A stretch of DNA of 64,000 nt from Brevibacterium sp. JSBI002 (GCF_026013965.1 NZ_CP110341.1:2976001-3040000), one strand, 5' to 3'; positions 34,931-43,827 are shown, counted from the stretch's first letter. Translations and numbers: made by a program. The notes: generated by a model not told the origin, from the letters alone.

Positions 34931-35257
34931 ATGGACATCGACATCTCGGGAGAGACCTTCACCATCGCCGAGGATGCTGCGGCCAAACGCTTCACCGTCT
35001 CTCACGCGGGCAAGGTCATCGGTCTCGTCGATTACATCGACCGTGAAACGAGCGCCGATGACACCGCCGACGGTCCGGTGCGCATCTTCACCCACACCGA
35101 GGTGTCGCCCGAGTGGGGCGGTCGCGGATTGGCGGCCAAGCTGGTGCGCTATGCACTGGAGACCAGCGCCGAGGCGGGGCTGAAGTTCCGGACCACGTGC
35201 TCCTATGTGCAGAATTTCCTGGCCAAGAACGACGAGTTCGACAAGTTCGTCGCCTGA
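34931..35257 (+). CDS. Small GNAT-like N-acetyltransferase (YjdJ type)
   Basis: 108 residues from the second of two in-frame ATGs; GGGAGGA sits seven bases before 34931 but directly abuts the first ATG at 34925, so the second is preferred. Typical of the short Acetyltransf_CG domain: FTVSHAGKVIGLVDYI, FTHTEVSPEWGGRGLAAKLV (acetyl-CoA loop G-G-R-G-L-A), RYALETSAEAGLKFRTTCSY and VQNFLAKNDEF. Role unknown in the family. Confidence 0.85.
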   Translation: MDIDISGETFTIAEDAAAKRFTVSHAGKVIGLVDYIDRETSADDTADGPVRIFTHTEVSPEWGGRGLAAKLVRYALETSAEAGLKFRTTCSYVQNFLAKNDEFDKFVA

Positions 35258-35430
35258 GCGTCCGGCCCATGAGCAGTGTGCGCTCCCGGCGATGAGGTCG
35301 CGCGGCCGCGATGACCGAGTGGCCGCCGCACCCCACACCGTTCCTGCCACAACCACCTCGGCCTTACCAATTGCTCTCGGCCTGACGTAACACACCGGGG
35401 CAACAGTGCCGTCAGTCAGCACCGAGGCGA

Positions 35431-36756
35431 TCAGGCACCGGCGGTGCGGCGTCCCTTCTTCGCGAGGTAGGCGGCGACGGAGATCGACACCAGACAGCCC
35501 GCAGCGAGGTAAGCACCGACAAGGTACCAGCTGCCGTCGCCGACTCCGACGAGGTAGGTGGCGATGAACGGAGTGAAGCCGCCTGCCAGCGCGCTGGCCA
35601 GCTGGTAGCCGACGCCCGCTCCGCTGTAACGGAATTCGGGGCTGAACATTTCGGCGAACAGCGGCTGCTGGACGCTGACGACCGCGTCGTGGGCGATATT
35701 GACCAGCAGCACGGCGAAGATCACGATGGCAATCGTGCTTCCCGATTCCAGAGCGAAGAAGAACGGGATCGCGCTGAGCAGTCCGACGACTCCGCCGGTG
35801 AGGTAGACGCGCAGACGTCCGTACCGATCAGAAAGGTAGGCGAACGCAGGAATCGTGACGATTCCCAGTCCGCCGACGAGCAGCGTGATGTTGAGCATGA
35901 ACTGCCTGTCGAAACCGAGTTCGTCCGTCGCATACGACAGCGCGAAGGTGGTGACGATGTACATAGTCAGAAGCTCGATGAACCGCAGTCCGACGATTTG
36001 CGCGATCTGTGCGGGGAATCGCTTGAAGGCCTCGAGGATCGGCAGCTTGGCAACCTTGTCCTCGTCCGCGTTCTTCACTCGCTCCACATACTCTTCGGAT
36101 TCGGCGACACCGGAACGGATCCACAGCCCGACCAGGACGAGGCCGGCGCTGGCGAGGAACGGGATCCGCCACCCCCAAGCCAGGAAGCCTTCGGAGGTCA
36201 GTCCGCCGCTGAGGATGGCGACGAGTCCGGTCGCCAGCAGCAGTCCGACCGAGTAGCCGACTTGAACCCCGCTGGAGTAGAAGGCGCGCAGCTTCGGCGG
36301 TGCGCTTTCGACGGCCATGAGCGCGGCGCCTCCCCATTCTCCGCCGACCGCCACGCCCTGGATGCAGCGCAGCAGAACGAGCAGTGCCGGTGCCAGCCAG
36401 CCGATCGTCTGGTAGGTCGGCAGACAGCCGATGAGGGCGGTGGCCACGCCCATGATCGTCATCGTCCAGATGAGCATGGATTTGCGCCCGAGGCGGTCGC
36501 CGAAGTGGCCGAAGATGATTCCGCCGAGCGGGCGGAAGATGAATCCGACGCCGAAGGTCGCGAACGCCGCGAGCGTGCCCGCCCGGTCACTGTAACCGGG
36601 GAAGAAGAGCTCGCCGAAGACCAGAGCTGCGACGATCCCGTAGAGCAGGAAGTCATACCATTCGACGACGGCGCCGATGAACGACCCGGCCGCCGCACGG
36701 CGTGCACGCCGTGCCACGTCAGGTTCAGCTCTCACCTGGTCTTCGATATCGGCCAT
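35431..36756 (-). CDS. MHS family MFS metabolite:proton symporter
   Basis: 441 residues from ATG at 36756 (MADIEDQVRA), with GGGGAGA eight bases upstream; the frame is open further but lacks a site. Helix 1 begins SFIGAVVEWYDFLLYGIVAA, then FRPLGGIIFGHFGDRLGRKS, VLLRCIQGVAVGGEWGGAAL and FYSSGVQVGYSVGLLLATGL, the signature of the metabolite:H+ symporter branch (KgtP, ProP, ShiA). It probably imports an organic acid or osmolyte. Monocistronic. Confidence 0.88.
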   Translation of the reverse strand: MADIEDQVRAEPDVARRARRAAAGSFIGAVVEWYDFLLYGIVAALVFGELFFPGYSDRAGTLAAFATFGVGFIFRPLGGIIFGHFGDRLGRKSMLIWTMTIMGVATALIGCLPTYQTIGWLAPALLVLLRCIQGVAVGGEWGGAALMAVESAPPKLRAFYSSGVQVGYSVGLLLATGLVAILSGGLTSEGFLAWGWRIPFLASAGLVLVGLWIRSGVAESEEYVERVKNADEDKVAKLPILEAFKRFPAQIAQIVGLRFIELLTMYIVTTFALSYATDELGFDRQFMLNITLLVGGLGIVTIPAFAYLSDRYGRLRVYLTGGVVGLLSAIPFFFALESGSTIAIVIFAVLLVNIAHDAVVSVQQPLFAEMFSPEFRYSGAGVGYQLASALAGGFTPFIATYLVGVGDGSWYLVGAYLAAGCLVSISVAAYLAKKGRRTAGA

Positions 36757-37041
36757 CGGATTCTCCCCTGAACTCGTCTTCGGCCTCCTGTTGGCCGCCC
36801 TCGCGTGATCGACGCTGAGCAATCTAGCACGGCCGATGACAGCTGGGCGGCCCGAGTCCACCAGGGAAAACGCACGTCGCCGGTCAGTCTCCGTCCACGG
36901 TTGCCGATGCGCTCAAGTCAGGCACCGACCGGAGGGGCGACTACAATCGGCAACTGTGAACGCCTGCTCGCTTCGTCGCTCGCGACCGCTGTCGATTCTC
37001 GGTCGGCTCCTGTGATCCTGCCGGAGGTCCGTGATCCCCGG

Positions 37042-37521
37042 ATGATCACGATTCGCCGAGGCGGCTCCCTCACCGATGTCGACCACCACCTTCTCGCGCT
37101 GTGGGCCACCGACTGCGCCGAACACGCCCTGGCCTTCTTCGAATTCGCCTGCCCCGAGGATGAACGACCTCGCGACGCCATTGCCGCCGCCCGAGCGTGG
37201 GCCGCCGGTGAGATGTCGATGATGGAGGCTCGCGCCCTCGGCGGTCATGCCATGGGTGCGGCACGACCTCTGCATGGGCCTGCCCGGTTCGCCGCTTATG
37301 CGGCGGGGCAAGCGGCCTGTGTCGGACACGTCGCCGAGCACAACCTCGGGGCGGCGGCCTACGCGATCAAAGCGGCCCGAGGGGCATCAGGGAAGGACCT
37401 TGCCGCCGGTCGTGCCGAACGCGACTGGCAGCACGACCAACTGCCGAATGAAGTCCGCGAACTCGTGCTGGAAGATCAGGCACGCCGCGATTCGATCTGC
37501 TGGTCGGTTTTCAGCGCCTGA
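37042..37521 (+). CDS. Imm-5-like putative immunity protein
   Basis: 159 residues from ATG at 37042, with GGAGG 14 bases upstream; a GTG at 37012 is an alternative. The pattern LLALWATDCAEHALAFFEFA, CPEDERPRDAIAAARAWAAG, PARFAAYAAGQAACVGHVAE and HNLGAAAYAIKAA is that of the Imm-5 superfamily, all-helical proteins often encoded beside polymorphic toxins. No toxin gene is near. TACAAT at 36943-36948 may be a -10, giving an 85-base leader. The function as an immunity protein is unproven. Confidence 0.65.
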   Translation: MITIRRGGSLTDVDHHLLALWATDCAEHALAFFEFACPEDERPRDAIAAARAWAAGEMSMMEARALGGHAMGAARPLHGPARFAAYAAGQAACVGHVAEHNLGAAAYAIKAARGASGKDLAAGRAERDWQHDQLPNEVRELVLEDQARRDSICWSVFSA

Positions 37522-37628
37522 TTGCTGGCGGCACCCTCCACGACAGACAGCGGGCTTTCAAACGGGTGCTAACCGTGGTGAACTTGGCTGTCAGCGACAA
37601 ACCCTCGTGGACACCGTAACCCCGGCGC

Positions 37629-37663
37629 GCAGAAGCCCCGCACGGGTTGTACGGGGCTTCTGC
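37629..37663. terminator. Stem-loop terminator between convergent genes
   Basis: Perfect 12-base arms GCAGAAGCCCCG / CGGGGCTTCTGC with an 11-base loop, between the Imm-5-like gene and the SepX-like gene. Confidence 0.8.
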
Positions 37664-37714
37664 GTCGGCATCGCGAAATCCTCTTGCGGACCTCGCTTCA
37701 GTGGCTTCAGGGCT

Positions 37715-39814
37715 TCACGCGCGCCGGCGAGCGAGAACGTCGTTGACGGCGCCGAGGTCGGCGGCCTTCGTCGTCCGGATCGCCTTGCGCCCGTGGCCGA
37801 GCGGTCCGTCCTCGCGGGCGGAGTCGCTGAGTTCCGGACGGTAGCCGAGCTCTTCGGCGAACCGAGCCGCGATGTCTTCACGACTGCGGGCCTCGGTTTC
37901 ATACGAGCTGGCATCGGCCGCCGATGCCGAGGGCACCGGATGCTCGGCTTCGGGTGCATCGACGTAGCTGGGTACCGGCAGCGGGGTCGGCGACCAGCCG
38001 TCACGCGATTTCAGTCGCTGCATGAACGGGTCATCGACCGTGCGAGCCGCCGCATCAAGTGCAGCGTGCACATCCGCATCCGCTTCCTTTCGACCGGCCG
38101 CAGCTGAGACAGTGTCGGTCTCAGCGAGGAGGTCGGCTCCGAGCGAGACCGGGGTCTTGGTGGATTCGGTCCGGGCCTTCTCTGCAGACGTCGCCGAGGC
38201 GGCGTCGGCATCGTTCTCGCGGTCGACCGTGGTATCCGTCGAGGCGGACGCGGAGTCGGCGACCACCTCGGCGGAAGTCGCGTCACCGTCTGCGGTGGCG
38301 TTCTCCTTCACGACCGGGATCGGTCCGGTGAGGAGGACCTGGCGCGTGGTGTGGCCCTCGGCGGCTTCCTTGCGGATGCGCACGAGCGGGATCTCTCCGG
38401 TGTCGGCCTCTTCGCGGGACTTCTTCGCCGCGGCGGAGCGGTTCATCGCAGCGCGAGCCTGCGCGGCCTTCGCCGCCGCGCTTGTGCCCTGGGCGGCCGC
38501 GGCGATCCGGGCAGCGGTTCCGCTCGAGGTCGATGCCGGGGCCGTGCGAGGCTGCTGTTTGACCGGAACGGTCTGCGACTTCGCGGACTTCGCGCCCGTG
38601 CGAGCTGGCTGCGATCCAGCTACGGGCTGAGCATCAGTCGTCCTGGCTGTGGCAGTCTGTCGTGCCGTGGCAGTCGACGGTTCGGCCGACTTCGGCTCGG
38701 CGGCACGCTCGACCTTGGCGGCGTGCTCCGGAGCAGTGTCACGCTTCGGCTGGCCCGCTGACCGTGACCGTGCGGTCTCCTGCAGACGTCGCAGCTTCTT
38801 CTTCGTCTCCCGCTTGCGCAGATTGAGCGTGCGCACGAGGAAGAGAGTGACTACCGCGAGCCCGAGGAAGACACCGGCCAAGGCGATGTGCACGACCGAG
38901 AAGGCCGCGAGCACACTCGACACAAGGATGCCGAGAACCGAGGCGAGGAAGACCAGGGAGAAGCCCCTGACCATGGTGTTCAGCGACTTCAGTGACTCCC
39001 GCAGGGTCGTGGCTTGCTCGGTCATCGCATGTTCCTCATCGGTTCCGATGGTCGGATTGGAAATCTGTCGGTTCTGTCCATCTGTGCCGGCCATCCCCTC
39101 GCCGAGGTGGCCGCCGCGTCCCGTCCGGGACTGGCCTTCACGTGGTCCGCCGCGTTGAGGGGCTGGACCGGCGCCGCCCGAAACCGTCCGGCTCGTCGAC
39201 GCCTTATGGCCGGCGCCGGTCGGATGCGGCGGATGGGCCTGCGGCGAACGACTCTGTCTGTCCGACTGCCCGACGGAGCGGCCGCCGTCGTTGAAGACTG
39301 CATGGACCGCGGGTTGGAGCAGTCGCACATTGTCAGCGGCAGCGCCTGCACGAACGCCTGTGTCAGTGCCGACGCCTACGCTGGAACCGACGACGCGACC
39401 GACGGCCGCATGGTCGGCGGACAGGGAGGCGTAGGTTTCACCGACTGCAACTGGAAGGACGTTGAGCTGGGCGTGCTCGGCGGCCTCGGTGATGGTGTGT
39501 GCTTCGGCGTGACCGTCGATGACGGCGAATTCGGGAGTGGAGGCCGAGAGACTCAGCTTCGGGGCCTCGACTTCCTGTGAGACGTCCGGGGTCGGCACCG
39601 ACGGCACCTTCCGGGGTTTGTCGTGGAAGACCTGGATGCGCTCCGAATGGTCGTGCCCGGGGATGGCTGTCTCGGCGGAGACGACGGCCGCATTGTCCGG
39701 AACCGTGTCGATTTCGACGCGCGAGAGATCCGTCGCGGACTTCCGAATCATTGCGGGCACAGCAACGGCGAAGACCACGACGATGGCGATGACGACGATG
39801 ATGCTGGTGTCCAC
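37715..39814 (-). CDS. SepX/GlpR-like divisome membrane protein
   Basis: 699 residues. It begins with a membrane helix (MDTSIIVVIAIVVVFAVAVP) followed by MIRKSATDL, then a long disordered region rich in Ala, Ser and His to about residue 265. Around residue 280 LRESLKSLNTMVRGFSLVFL begins a pair of membrane helices, followed by VVTLFLVRTLNLRKRETKKK and a long basic, then acidic tail. The position next to a RimJ-like acetyltransferase, galU and 5-FCL is the conserved place of SepX/GlpR, a protein that works with FtsZ and SepF. The tail contains LGYRPELSDSA and ends DLGAVNDVLARRR. Assignment rests on topology and synteny more than on sequence. Confidence 0.65.
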   Translation of the reverse strand: MDTSIIVVIAIVVVFAVAVPAMIRKSATDLSRVEIDTVPDNAAVVSAETAIPGHDHSERIQVFHDKPRKVPSVPTPDVSQEVEAPKLSLSASTPEFAVIDGHAEAHTITEAAEHAQLNVLPVAVGETYASLSADHAAVGRVVGSSVGVGTDTGVRAGAAADNVRLLQPAVHAVFNDGGRSVGQSDRQSRSPQAHPPHPTGAGHKASTSRTVSGGAGPAPQRGGPREGQSRTGRGGHLGEGMAGTDGQNRQISNPTIGTDEEHAMTEQATTLRESLKSLNTMVRGFSLVFLASVLGILVSSVLAAFSVVHIALAGVFLGLAVVTLFLVRTLNLRKRETKKKLRRLQETARSRSAGQPKRDTAPEHAAKVERAAEPKSAEPSTATARQTATARTTDAQPVAGSQPARTGAKSAKSQTVPVKQQPRTAPASTSSGTAARIAAAAQGTSAAAKAAQARAAMNRSAAAKKSREEADTGEIPLVRIRKEAAEGHTTRQVLLTGPIPVVKENATADGDATSAEVVADSASASTDTTVDRENDADAASATSAEKARTESTKTPVSLGADLLAETDTVSAAAGRKEADADVHAALDAAARTVDDPFMQRLKSRDGWSPTPLPVPSYVDAPEAEHPVPSASAADASSYETEARSREDIAARFAEELGYRPELSDSAREDGPLGHGRKAIRTTKAADLGAVNDVLARRRA

Positions 39815-39930
39815 AATGCCACCCTAAGTTGCAGGCATCAGGGAAGTCGTGAAGACGAGAGGTGTGTCGATCAAACTGGGGCGAAGTTCACCGAATTCCC
39901 AGGTGGCGGCTGGACGTTCCCGATTCGCGC

Positions 39931-40527
39931 CTACCACCCGCCGGTGCCGTGCCGGTATGCGGCCAGCAGACCCTGCGGGACCTCCTCGGCGAGGAGGGCG
40001 AAGGTGCGGTGGTCGCACCACTGCCCATCGATGTGCATGTACTTCTCGCGCACACCCTCATCGCGTAGGCCCAACTTCTCGACCACGCGCAGGCTCGCGG
40101 TGTTCTCCGGGCGGATGTTGATCTCGATGCGGTGGAGTCCGAGGGCGAAGAAGCAGTGGTCGGCGGCCATCGCCACGGCGACCGGGGTGATACCGCGCCC
40201 GGCCACGCGCGAGTCGATCCAGTAACCGATCTGCCCGGACAGGATCGAACCCCAGCTCAGTCCCGATACGGTGATCTGTCCGCGGAAGTTCCGGTCGACC
40301 TCGATGGCGAACGGCACGGTCTGCCCGCGTTTGGCCTGTTTGTCCTGCATCCGCACCATCGTGCGGAACCCCGGCAGCTCTTGGCCCGGCGCGGGCAGGG
40401 TCGCGTCCCACGGGCGCAGCCAGTCGCGGTTGAATCGGCGGACCTCTCGCCAGGCCTCTTCGTCGCGGCGGCGCAGCGGTCGCAGCACGATATCGGACTG
40501 TCGATCAGTCAGGATGACAGGCCACAC
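39931..40527 (-). CDS. RimJ-like ribosomal-protein/general N-acetyltransferase
   Basis: 198 residues from a GTG at 40527, chosen for GAGGG seven bases upstream. GNAT features: VLRPLRRRDEEAWREVRRFN, RDWLRPWDATLPAPGQELPG, QITVSGLSWGSILSGQIGYW, IDSRVAGRGITPVAVAMAAD, HCFFALGLHRIEINIRPENT, ASLRVVEKLGLRDEGVREKY. This is the RimJ/RimL branch that acetylates protein N-termini. In actinobacteria the gene lies between galU/moeA and sepX/glpR, as here (moeA is absent). Confidence 0.88.
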   Translation of the reverse strand: MWPVILTDRQSDIVLRPLRRRDEEAWREVRRFNRDWLRPWDATLPAPGQELPGFRTMVRMQDKQAKRGQTVPFAIEVDRNFRGQITVSGLSWGSILSGQIGYWIDSRVAGRGITPVAVAMAADHCFFALGLHRIEINIRPENTASLRVVEKLGLRDEGVREKYMHIDGQWCDHRTFALLAEEVPQGLLAAYRHGTGGW

Positions 40528-40610
40528 GCGGCTGCCCTCGCTCTCGGGATCAAGGTCGGTCTGCCCGGATGGGCTGAACCAGGACGGTCGGCTCGGAGCC
40601 GTGTCGGCGC

Positions 40611-41513
40611 TCAGTCCAGAGTCGGCACGAATTCGCGCAGCCACGCTTTGAGATCGTCGCCGAGGTCCTCCCGGTCGCATGCGATCTGCACAACGGCCTT
40701 GAGATAGTCGAGCTTGTCTCCCGTGTCGTAGCGAGCGCCCTTGAACACGACTCCGTAGACGCCGTGGCCCTCGTCGTCTCCGGCGAGCTCCTGCAGGGCA
40801 TCGGTGAGCTGGATCTCGTTGCCGCGTCCCGGCTTCGTCGTCTCGAGGACATCGAAGATCTCCGGCGCCAGCACGTAGCGGCCGATGATGGCGAGATTCG
40901 ACGGAGCATCCTCGGTGGCGGGCTTCTCGACGAGGTCGGTGACCCTGACGACCTCGTCGTCAGCAGTGGACTCGACGGCGGCACAGCCGTAGAGGTGGAT
41001 CGCCTCGGGCGGAACCTCCATGAGGGCGACGACACTGCCGCCGGTCTTCTCCGCGACCTCGATCATCTTCGGCAGGATCGGGCTGCGCTCATCGATGAGG
41101 TCATCACCGAGCAGGACCGCGAACGGCTCATTGCCCACATGCTGACGCCCCTTGAGCACGGCATGGCCGAGTCCCTTGGGGTCGCCCTGGCGCACATAGT
41201 GGATATCAGCGAGTTCCGAGGGATGGCGCACCGCGGCGAGCTTCTTGTCGTCGCCCTTCTGCGCGAGCGCTGCCTCGAGCCCGTCAACCCGGTCGAAATG
41301 ATCCTCCAGCGGCCGCTTGTTCCGACCGGTGATCATGAGAACGTCCTGCAGACCGGCATCGACGGCTTCCTCGATGACGTACTGGATCGCCGGCTTGTCG
41401 ACGACCGGGAGCATCTCTTTGGGGGTGGCTTTCGTGGCGGGGAGGAACCGAGTTCCGAGACCGGCGACGGGGATCACGGCCTTGCGAACGGTGCGCTGCG
41501 CTTCATCACTCAT
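40611..41513 (-). CDS. galU: UTP-glucose-1-phosphate uridylyltransferase
   Basis: 300 residues, full length. Nucleotidyltransferase signature VRKAVIPVAGLGTRFLPATK, then KEMLPVVDKPAIQYVIEEAV, NKRPLEDHFDR, HYVRQGDPKGLGHAVLKGRQ, FAVLLGDDLID, and VVFKGARYDTGDKLDYLKAV. It makes UDP-glucose for cell-wall and envelope glycans. It starts 45 bases from the divergent 5-FCL start. Downstream gene order GNAT, SepX is conserved. Confidence 0.95.
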   Translation of the reverse strand: MSDEAQRTVRKAVIPVAGLGTRFLPATKATPKEMLPVVDKPAIQYVIEEAVDAGLQDVLMITGRNKRPLEDHFDRVDGLEAALAQKGDDKKLAAVRHPSELADIHYVRQGDPKGLGHAVLKGRQHVGNEPFAVLLGDDLIDERSPILPKMIEVAEKTGGSVVALMEVPPEAIHLYGCAAVESTADDEVVRVTDLVEKPATEDAPSNLAIIGRYVLAPEIFDVLETTKPGRGNEIQLTDALQELAGDDEGHGVYGVVFKGARYDTGDKLDYLKAVVQIACDREDLGDDLKAWLREFVPTLD

Positions 41514-41545
41514 GAAGTCATCTTAACGAATCCGCCCACCCCAGT

Positions 41546-41551
41546 TAGTCT
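41546..41551 (+). promoter_or_regulatory. Probable -10 box of a leaderless promoter
   Basis: TAGTCT stands seven bases before the GTG at 41559 and no ribosome binding site is present. Confidence 0.5.
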
Positions 41552-41558
41552 GAAATGC

Positions 41559-42302
41559 GTGGACCCACAAACTTCGAAGGCGCAGCTGCGGTCCTGCATC
41601 CGCGCCGCTCGCGCAGACCGCTCCCTCACCGAGGCAGCTCCGGGTACGCCAGGGGCCGCGGGGACTGTGGCGGCCGCCGCGTGGGACCTCATCCGAGAAA
41701 CACCGGTTCGTTCCCTTCTTGCCTATGCGGCGCTGCCCGGAGAACCGGACCTCGACCCGGCTCTCGATAAGTTTCTCGCCTCCGGCTGCTCCGTCTACCT
41801 GCCCGTCGTCACCAAGGTGGGCGCACCCTTGATGTTCGGCCAGGTCACTGAATCGATGGCCACCCTGAGACCGCAGGGCCGATGGGGAATCCGCGAACCG
41901 GCCCGGGATGGGGAGCTGCTCACCGCCGCCCAGCTGCTCTCCCCTACGATCGGCCTCGACCTCGTCTTCGTCCCCGCCCTGGGGTTCGGCGCCGATGGTG
42001 CTCGACTGGGAAACGGGGGCGGCTTCTACGACAGGACCTTCGGCCCCCACGGGGCGGAGCCTCTCGGCTCGGGCGTTCTCGGATGGGGACGTTTTGGTTC
42101 CGAGTCCCCTGGTTCAGAGTCCTCTGGTCCCGAGTCCCGTGGTTCGGAACGGAATGGTTCGGCAGCTCCTGGTTCGGGTCCCCGCGTTGTCGGGGTGTGC
42201 TTCGCCGACGAGCTCAACCTCAAGGGTCTCGCCGCAGAAGCCTGGGACCTGCGCATCCCGGAGGCCGTCACCGACGACGGAACTCACGTCTTCACGGCCT
42301 GA
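41559..42302 (+). CDS. 5-formyltetrahydrofolate cyclo-ligase with repeat insertion
   Basis: 247 residues from a GTG at 41559 (VDPQTSKAQLRSCIRAARAD); the ATG at 41555 is out of frame. Family motifs: SLLAYAALPGEPDLDPAL, VYLPVVTKVGAPLMF, RWGIREPARDGE, DLVFVPALGFGADGARLGNG followed by GGFYDRTF, and VVGVCFADEL. It recycles 5-formyl-THF to methenyl-THF with ATP. Between GGFYDRTFGPHG and VVGVCF about 35 extra residues (rich in Gly, Ser, Glu) are encoded by six 15-base repeats. The -10 box spacing suggests a leaderless message. Confidence 0.88.
   Translation: MDPQTSKAQLRSCIRAARADRSLTEAAPGTPGAAGTVAAAAWDLIRETPVRSLLAYAALPGEPDLDPALDKFLASGCSVYLPVVTKVGAPLMFGQVTESMATLRPQGRWGIREPARDGELLTAAQLLSPTIGLDLVFVPALGFGADGARLGNGGGFYDRTFGPHGAEPLGSGVLGWGRFGSESPGSESSGPESRGSERNGSAAPGSGPRVVGVCFADELNLKGLAAEAWDLRIPEAVTDDGTHVFTA
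42096..42185 (+). repeat. Six 15-bp tandem repeats inside the 5-FCL gene
   Basis: Units begin GGTTCCGAGTCCCCT at 42096 and recur every 15 bases with divergence to 42185. Being a multiple of three, they keep the frame and add a Gly-Ser-Glu-Ser/Pro-type insert. Confidence 0.8.
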
Positions 42303-42395
42303 TCGTCGGGAATCAGTACCCACTCGCGCGTGTTGATATGTGGATAACCTTGTGCATATCGCGGACCGGTGCCCCGGGGAGGAACTGAGATGCAC

Positions 42396-42401
42396 TATAA
42401 T
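42396..42401 (+). promoter_or_regulatory. -10 box of the FmdB promoter
   Basis: Perfect TATAAT 24 bases before the ATG; no convincing -35 hexamer is seen. Confidence 0.55.
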
Positions 42402-42425
42402 CTTGTCGTCGAAGAAAGGTCTCGA

Positions 42426-42743
42426 ATGCCCGTCTACTCCTACGCCTGCAAGAGCTGTGGTCACGCCTTTGATATTCATCAGGACTTCAGCGATGACTCG
42501 CTCACCGTCTGCCCGGAATGCCAGGGCCGCCTGAAGAAGGTCTTCGGTGCCGTGGGTATCAGCTTCAAGGGATCCGGCTTCTACGCCACCGACTCCCGCT
42601 CGAGCAAGTCGAGCACCGTCAGCTCCTCGAGTTCAGACTCCTCCACGAAGGAGTCCTCGGGCTCGTCGTCGAAGGAAGCCTCCAGCTCGTTGACTTCGTC
42701 ATCGAGCAGCTCCTCGACCGCGAGCACCCCAGCCGCCGGTTGA
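42426..42743 (+). CDS. FmdB family zinc ribbon protein
   Basis: 105 residues. MPVYSYACKSCGHAFDIHQD and TVCPECQGRLKKVFGAVGIS give the CxxC...CxxC zinc ribbon of FmdB-type regulatory proteins, followed by FKGSGFYATDSR. The last 55 residues are almost all Ser/Lys/Glu/Thr. GAAAGG lies eight bases upstream. FmdB followed by a SAF-domain protein and MscL is a recurrent actinobacterial order. Function unknown beyond possible nucleic-acid or regulatory binding. Confidence 0.88.
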   Translation: MPVYSYACKSCGHAFDIHQDFSDDSLTVCPECQGRLKKVFGAVGISFKGSGFYATDSRSSKSSTVSSSSSDSSTKESSGSSSKEASSSLTSSSSSSSTASTPAAG

Positions 42744-42948
42744 GCAACGCCGGTCGCCGGCGCACCTTCGCTGCCGCCAGCTGGCAGCCTGCACCTTCAG
42801 GGCGATTCACCTCAACCGCCAGCTGACCGGATGCCACGAGGGACCGGCTCTCGTCACTCAGACACCGCTCGCCTGTGGACGGAACGAACTGTCCACAGGC
42901 GAGTTCCATACCCTTGCCGCTGGCCGCGCAGCGCCGCAGGCTCGGTGC

Positions 42949-43578
42949 ATGGGCATCTTCCACCGCATCCGGTCCACGTCTTCCGGCCAGTCACGGCTGT
43001 CTCGCATTCGGCCTCAGCGCATCCTCGCCGCCGTCTGCCTCGCGTGCGCCTGCGCTCTTGCCGTCTGGTTGCTCACGCCGAGCAGCACAGGAACGGCGAT
43101 CGTCGTCGCGAAGTCGGACCTGGCACCCGGAACCGAGCTCAAGGCCCAGGACCTCACTCTCACTCAGTTCCCTTCCAACCTCGTCCCCGACAAGGCATTC
43201 AGGTCCGTTGAAGAGGTGCAGGGACGGGCCACCTCGGCGGGGTTATCGAAGGGGTCACCCCTGACCTCGTCGATCGTCCTCGATCAGCAGGCGCTGCCGA
43301 AGGGCAGTCGCGATCTGCTCATGCCGATCCGTCTGGCCGATGATGCCTCGGCGGCACTGCTCCAACCGGGGCAGAAGATCCGTCTCTTCTCGTCTCTGCC
43401 CGACGGCGGGTCGGAAGTCGTCGTCGAGAAAGTGACGATCGCCCGCCTCGTCGACAAACCCGAAGGAATTGCCGCGGAGTCAGGACAACTTGTTTCCGTG
43501 ATCCTCTCCGCCGATGATGCCGGGCGTGTCGCCGAGTTCGCCGGATTCCCCATCAGCTTTGCGATCCTCCCTCGCTGA
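42949..43578 (+). CDS. SAF-domain protein, CpaB-like
   Basis: 209 residues. A basic N-terminus, one membrane helix (ILAAVCLACACALAVWLL), then an external SAF domain: TAIVVAKSDLAPGTELKAQD, LTLTQFPSNLVPDKAF, VQGRATSAGLSKGSPLTSSI, and a C-terminal RcpC/CpaB-like half with LLMPIRLADDASAALLQPGQ and VTIARLVDKPEGIA. CpaB proteins belong to Flp/Tad pilus assembly, but no pilus gene is present, so the role is open. Confidence 0.75.
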   Translation: MGIFHRIRSTSSGQSRLSRIRPQRILAAVCLACACALAVWLLTPSSTGTAIVVAKSDLAPGTELKAQDLTLTQFPSNLVPDKAFRSVEEVQGRATSAGLSKGSPLTSSIVLDQQALPKGSRDLLMPIRLADDASAALLQPGQKIRLFSSLPDGGSEVVVEKVTIARLVDKPEGIAAESGQLVSVILSADDAGRVAEFAGFPISFAILPR

Positions 43579-43666
43579 ACCATGTCATCGCCGGGCTGTC
43601 CGCCCCTCTGATCTGCGGTGGTCGGAGACGTCTGTGTTCACCCGACCGACGCTCATCACTGCAAAC

Positions 43667-43699
43667 CGATTACCCGGAGTATCACAACGATTACCCGGA
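43667..43699. repeat. Two direct repeats, 21 bp apart, upstream of mscL
   Basis: CGATTACCCGGA occurs at 43667-43678 and 43688-43699, exactly two helical turns apart, 130-160 bases before mscL. This phasing suggests a regulator binding site. Confidence 0.55.
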
Positions 43700-43827
43700 A
43701 CGTCAATACGATGATCGGACTCGCAGATCATTTCTGCTGACAATGAGTTACCCATGTGTACTATTGAAACGTAATTGAACAATTCACAGCCGCATTGCAG
43801 TGAACACACACCGAAAGGGTTTCTCTA

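Noticed and set aside
36957..37041. GTG at 36957 as start of the Imm-5-like gene after TACAAT
   Set aside because: It is out of frame with the gene and its own frame stops within 20 codons; it is more likely near the transcription start.
40764..41558. Long upstream extension of the 5-FCL reading frame
   Set aside because: It is antisense to galU; the leaderless GTG at 41559 matches the family start.
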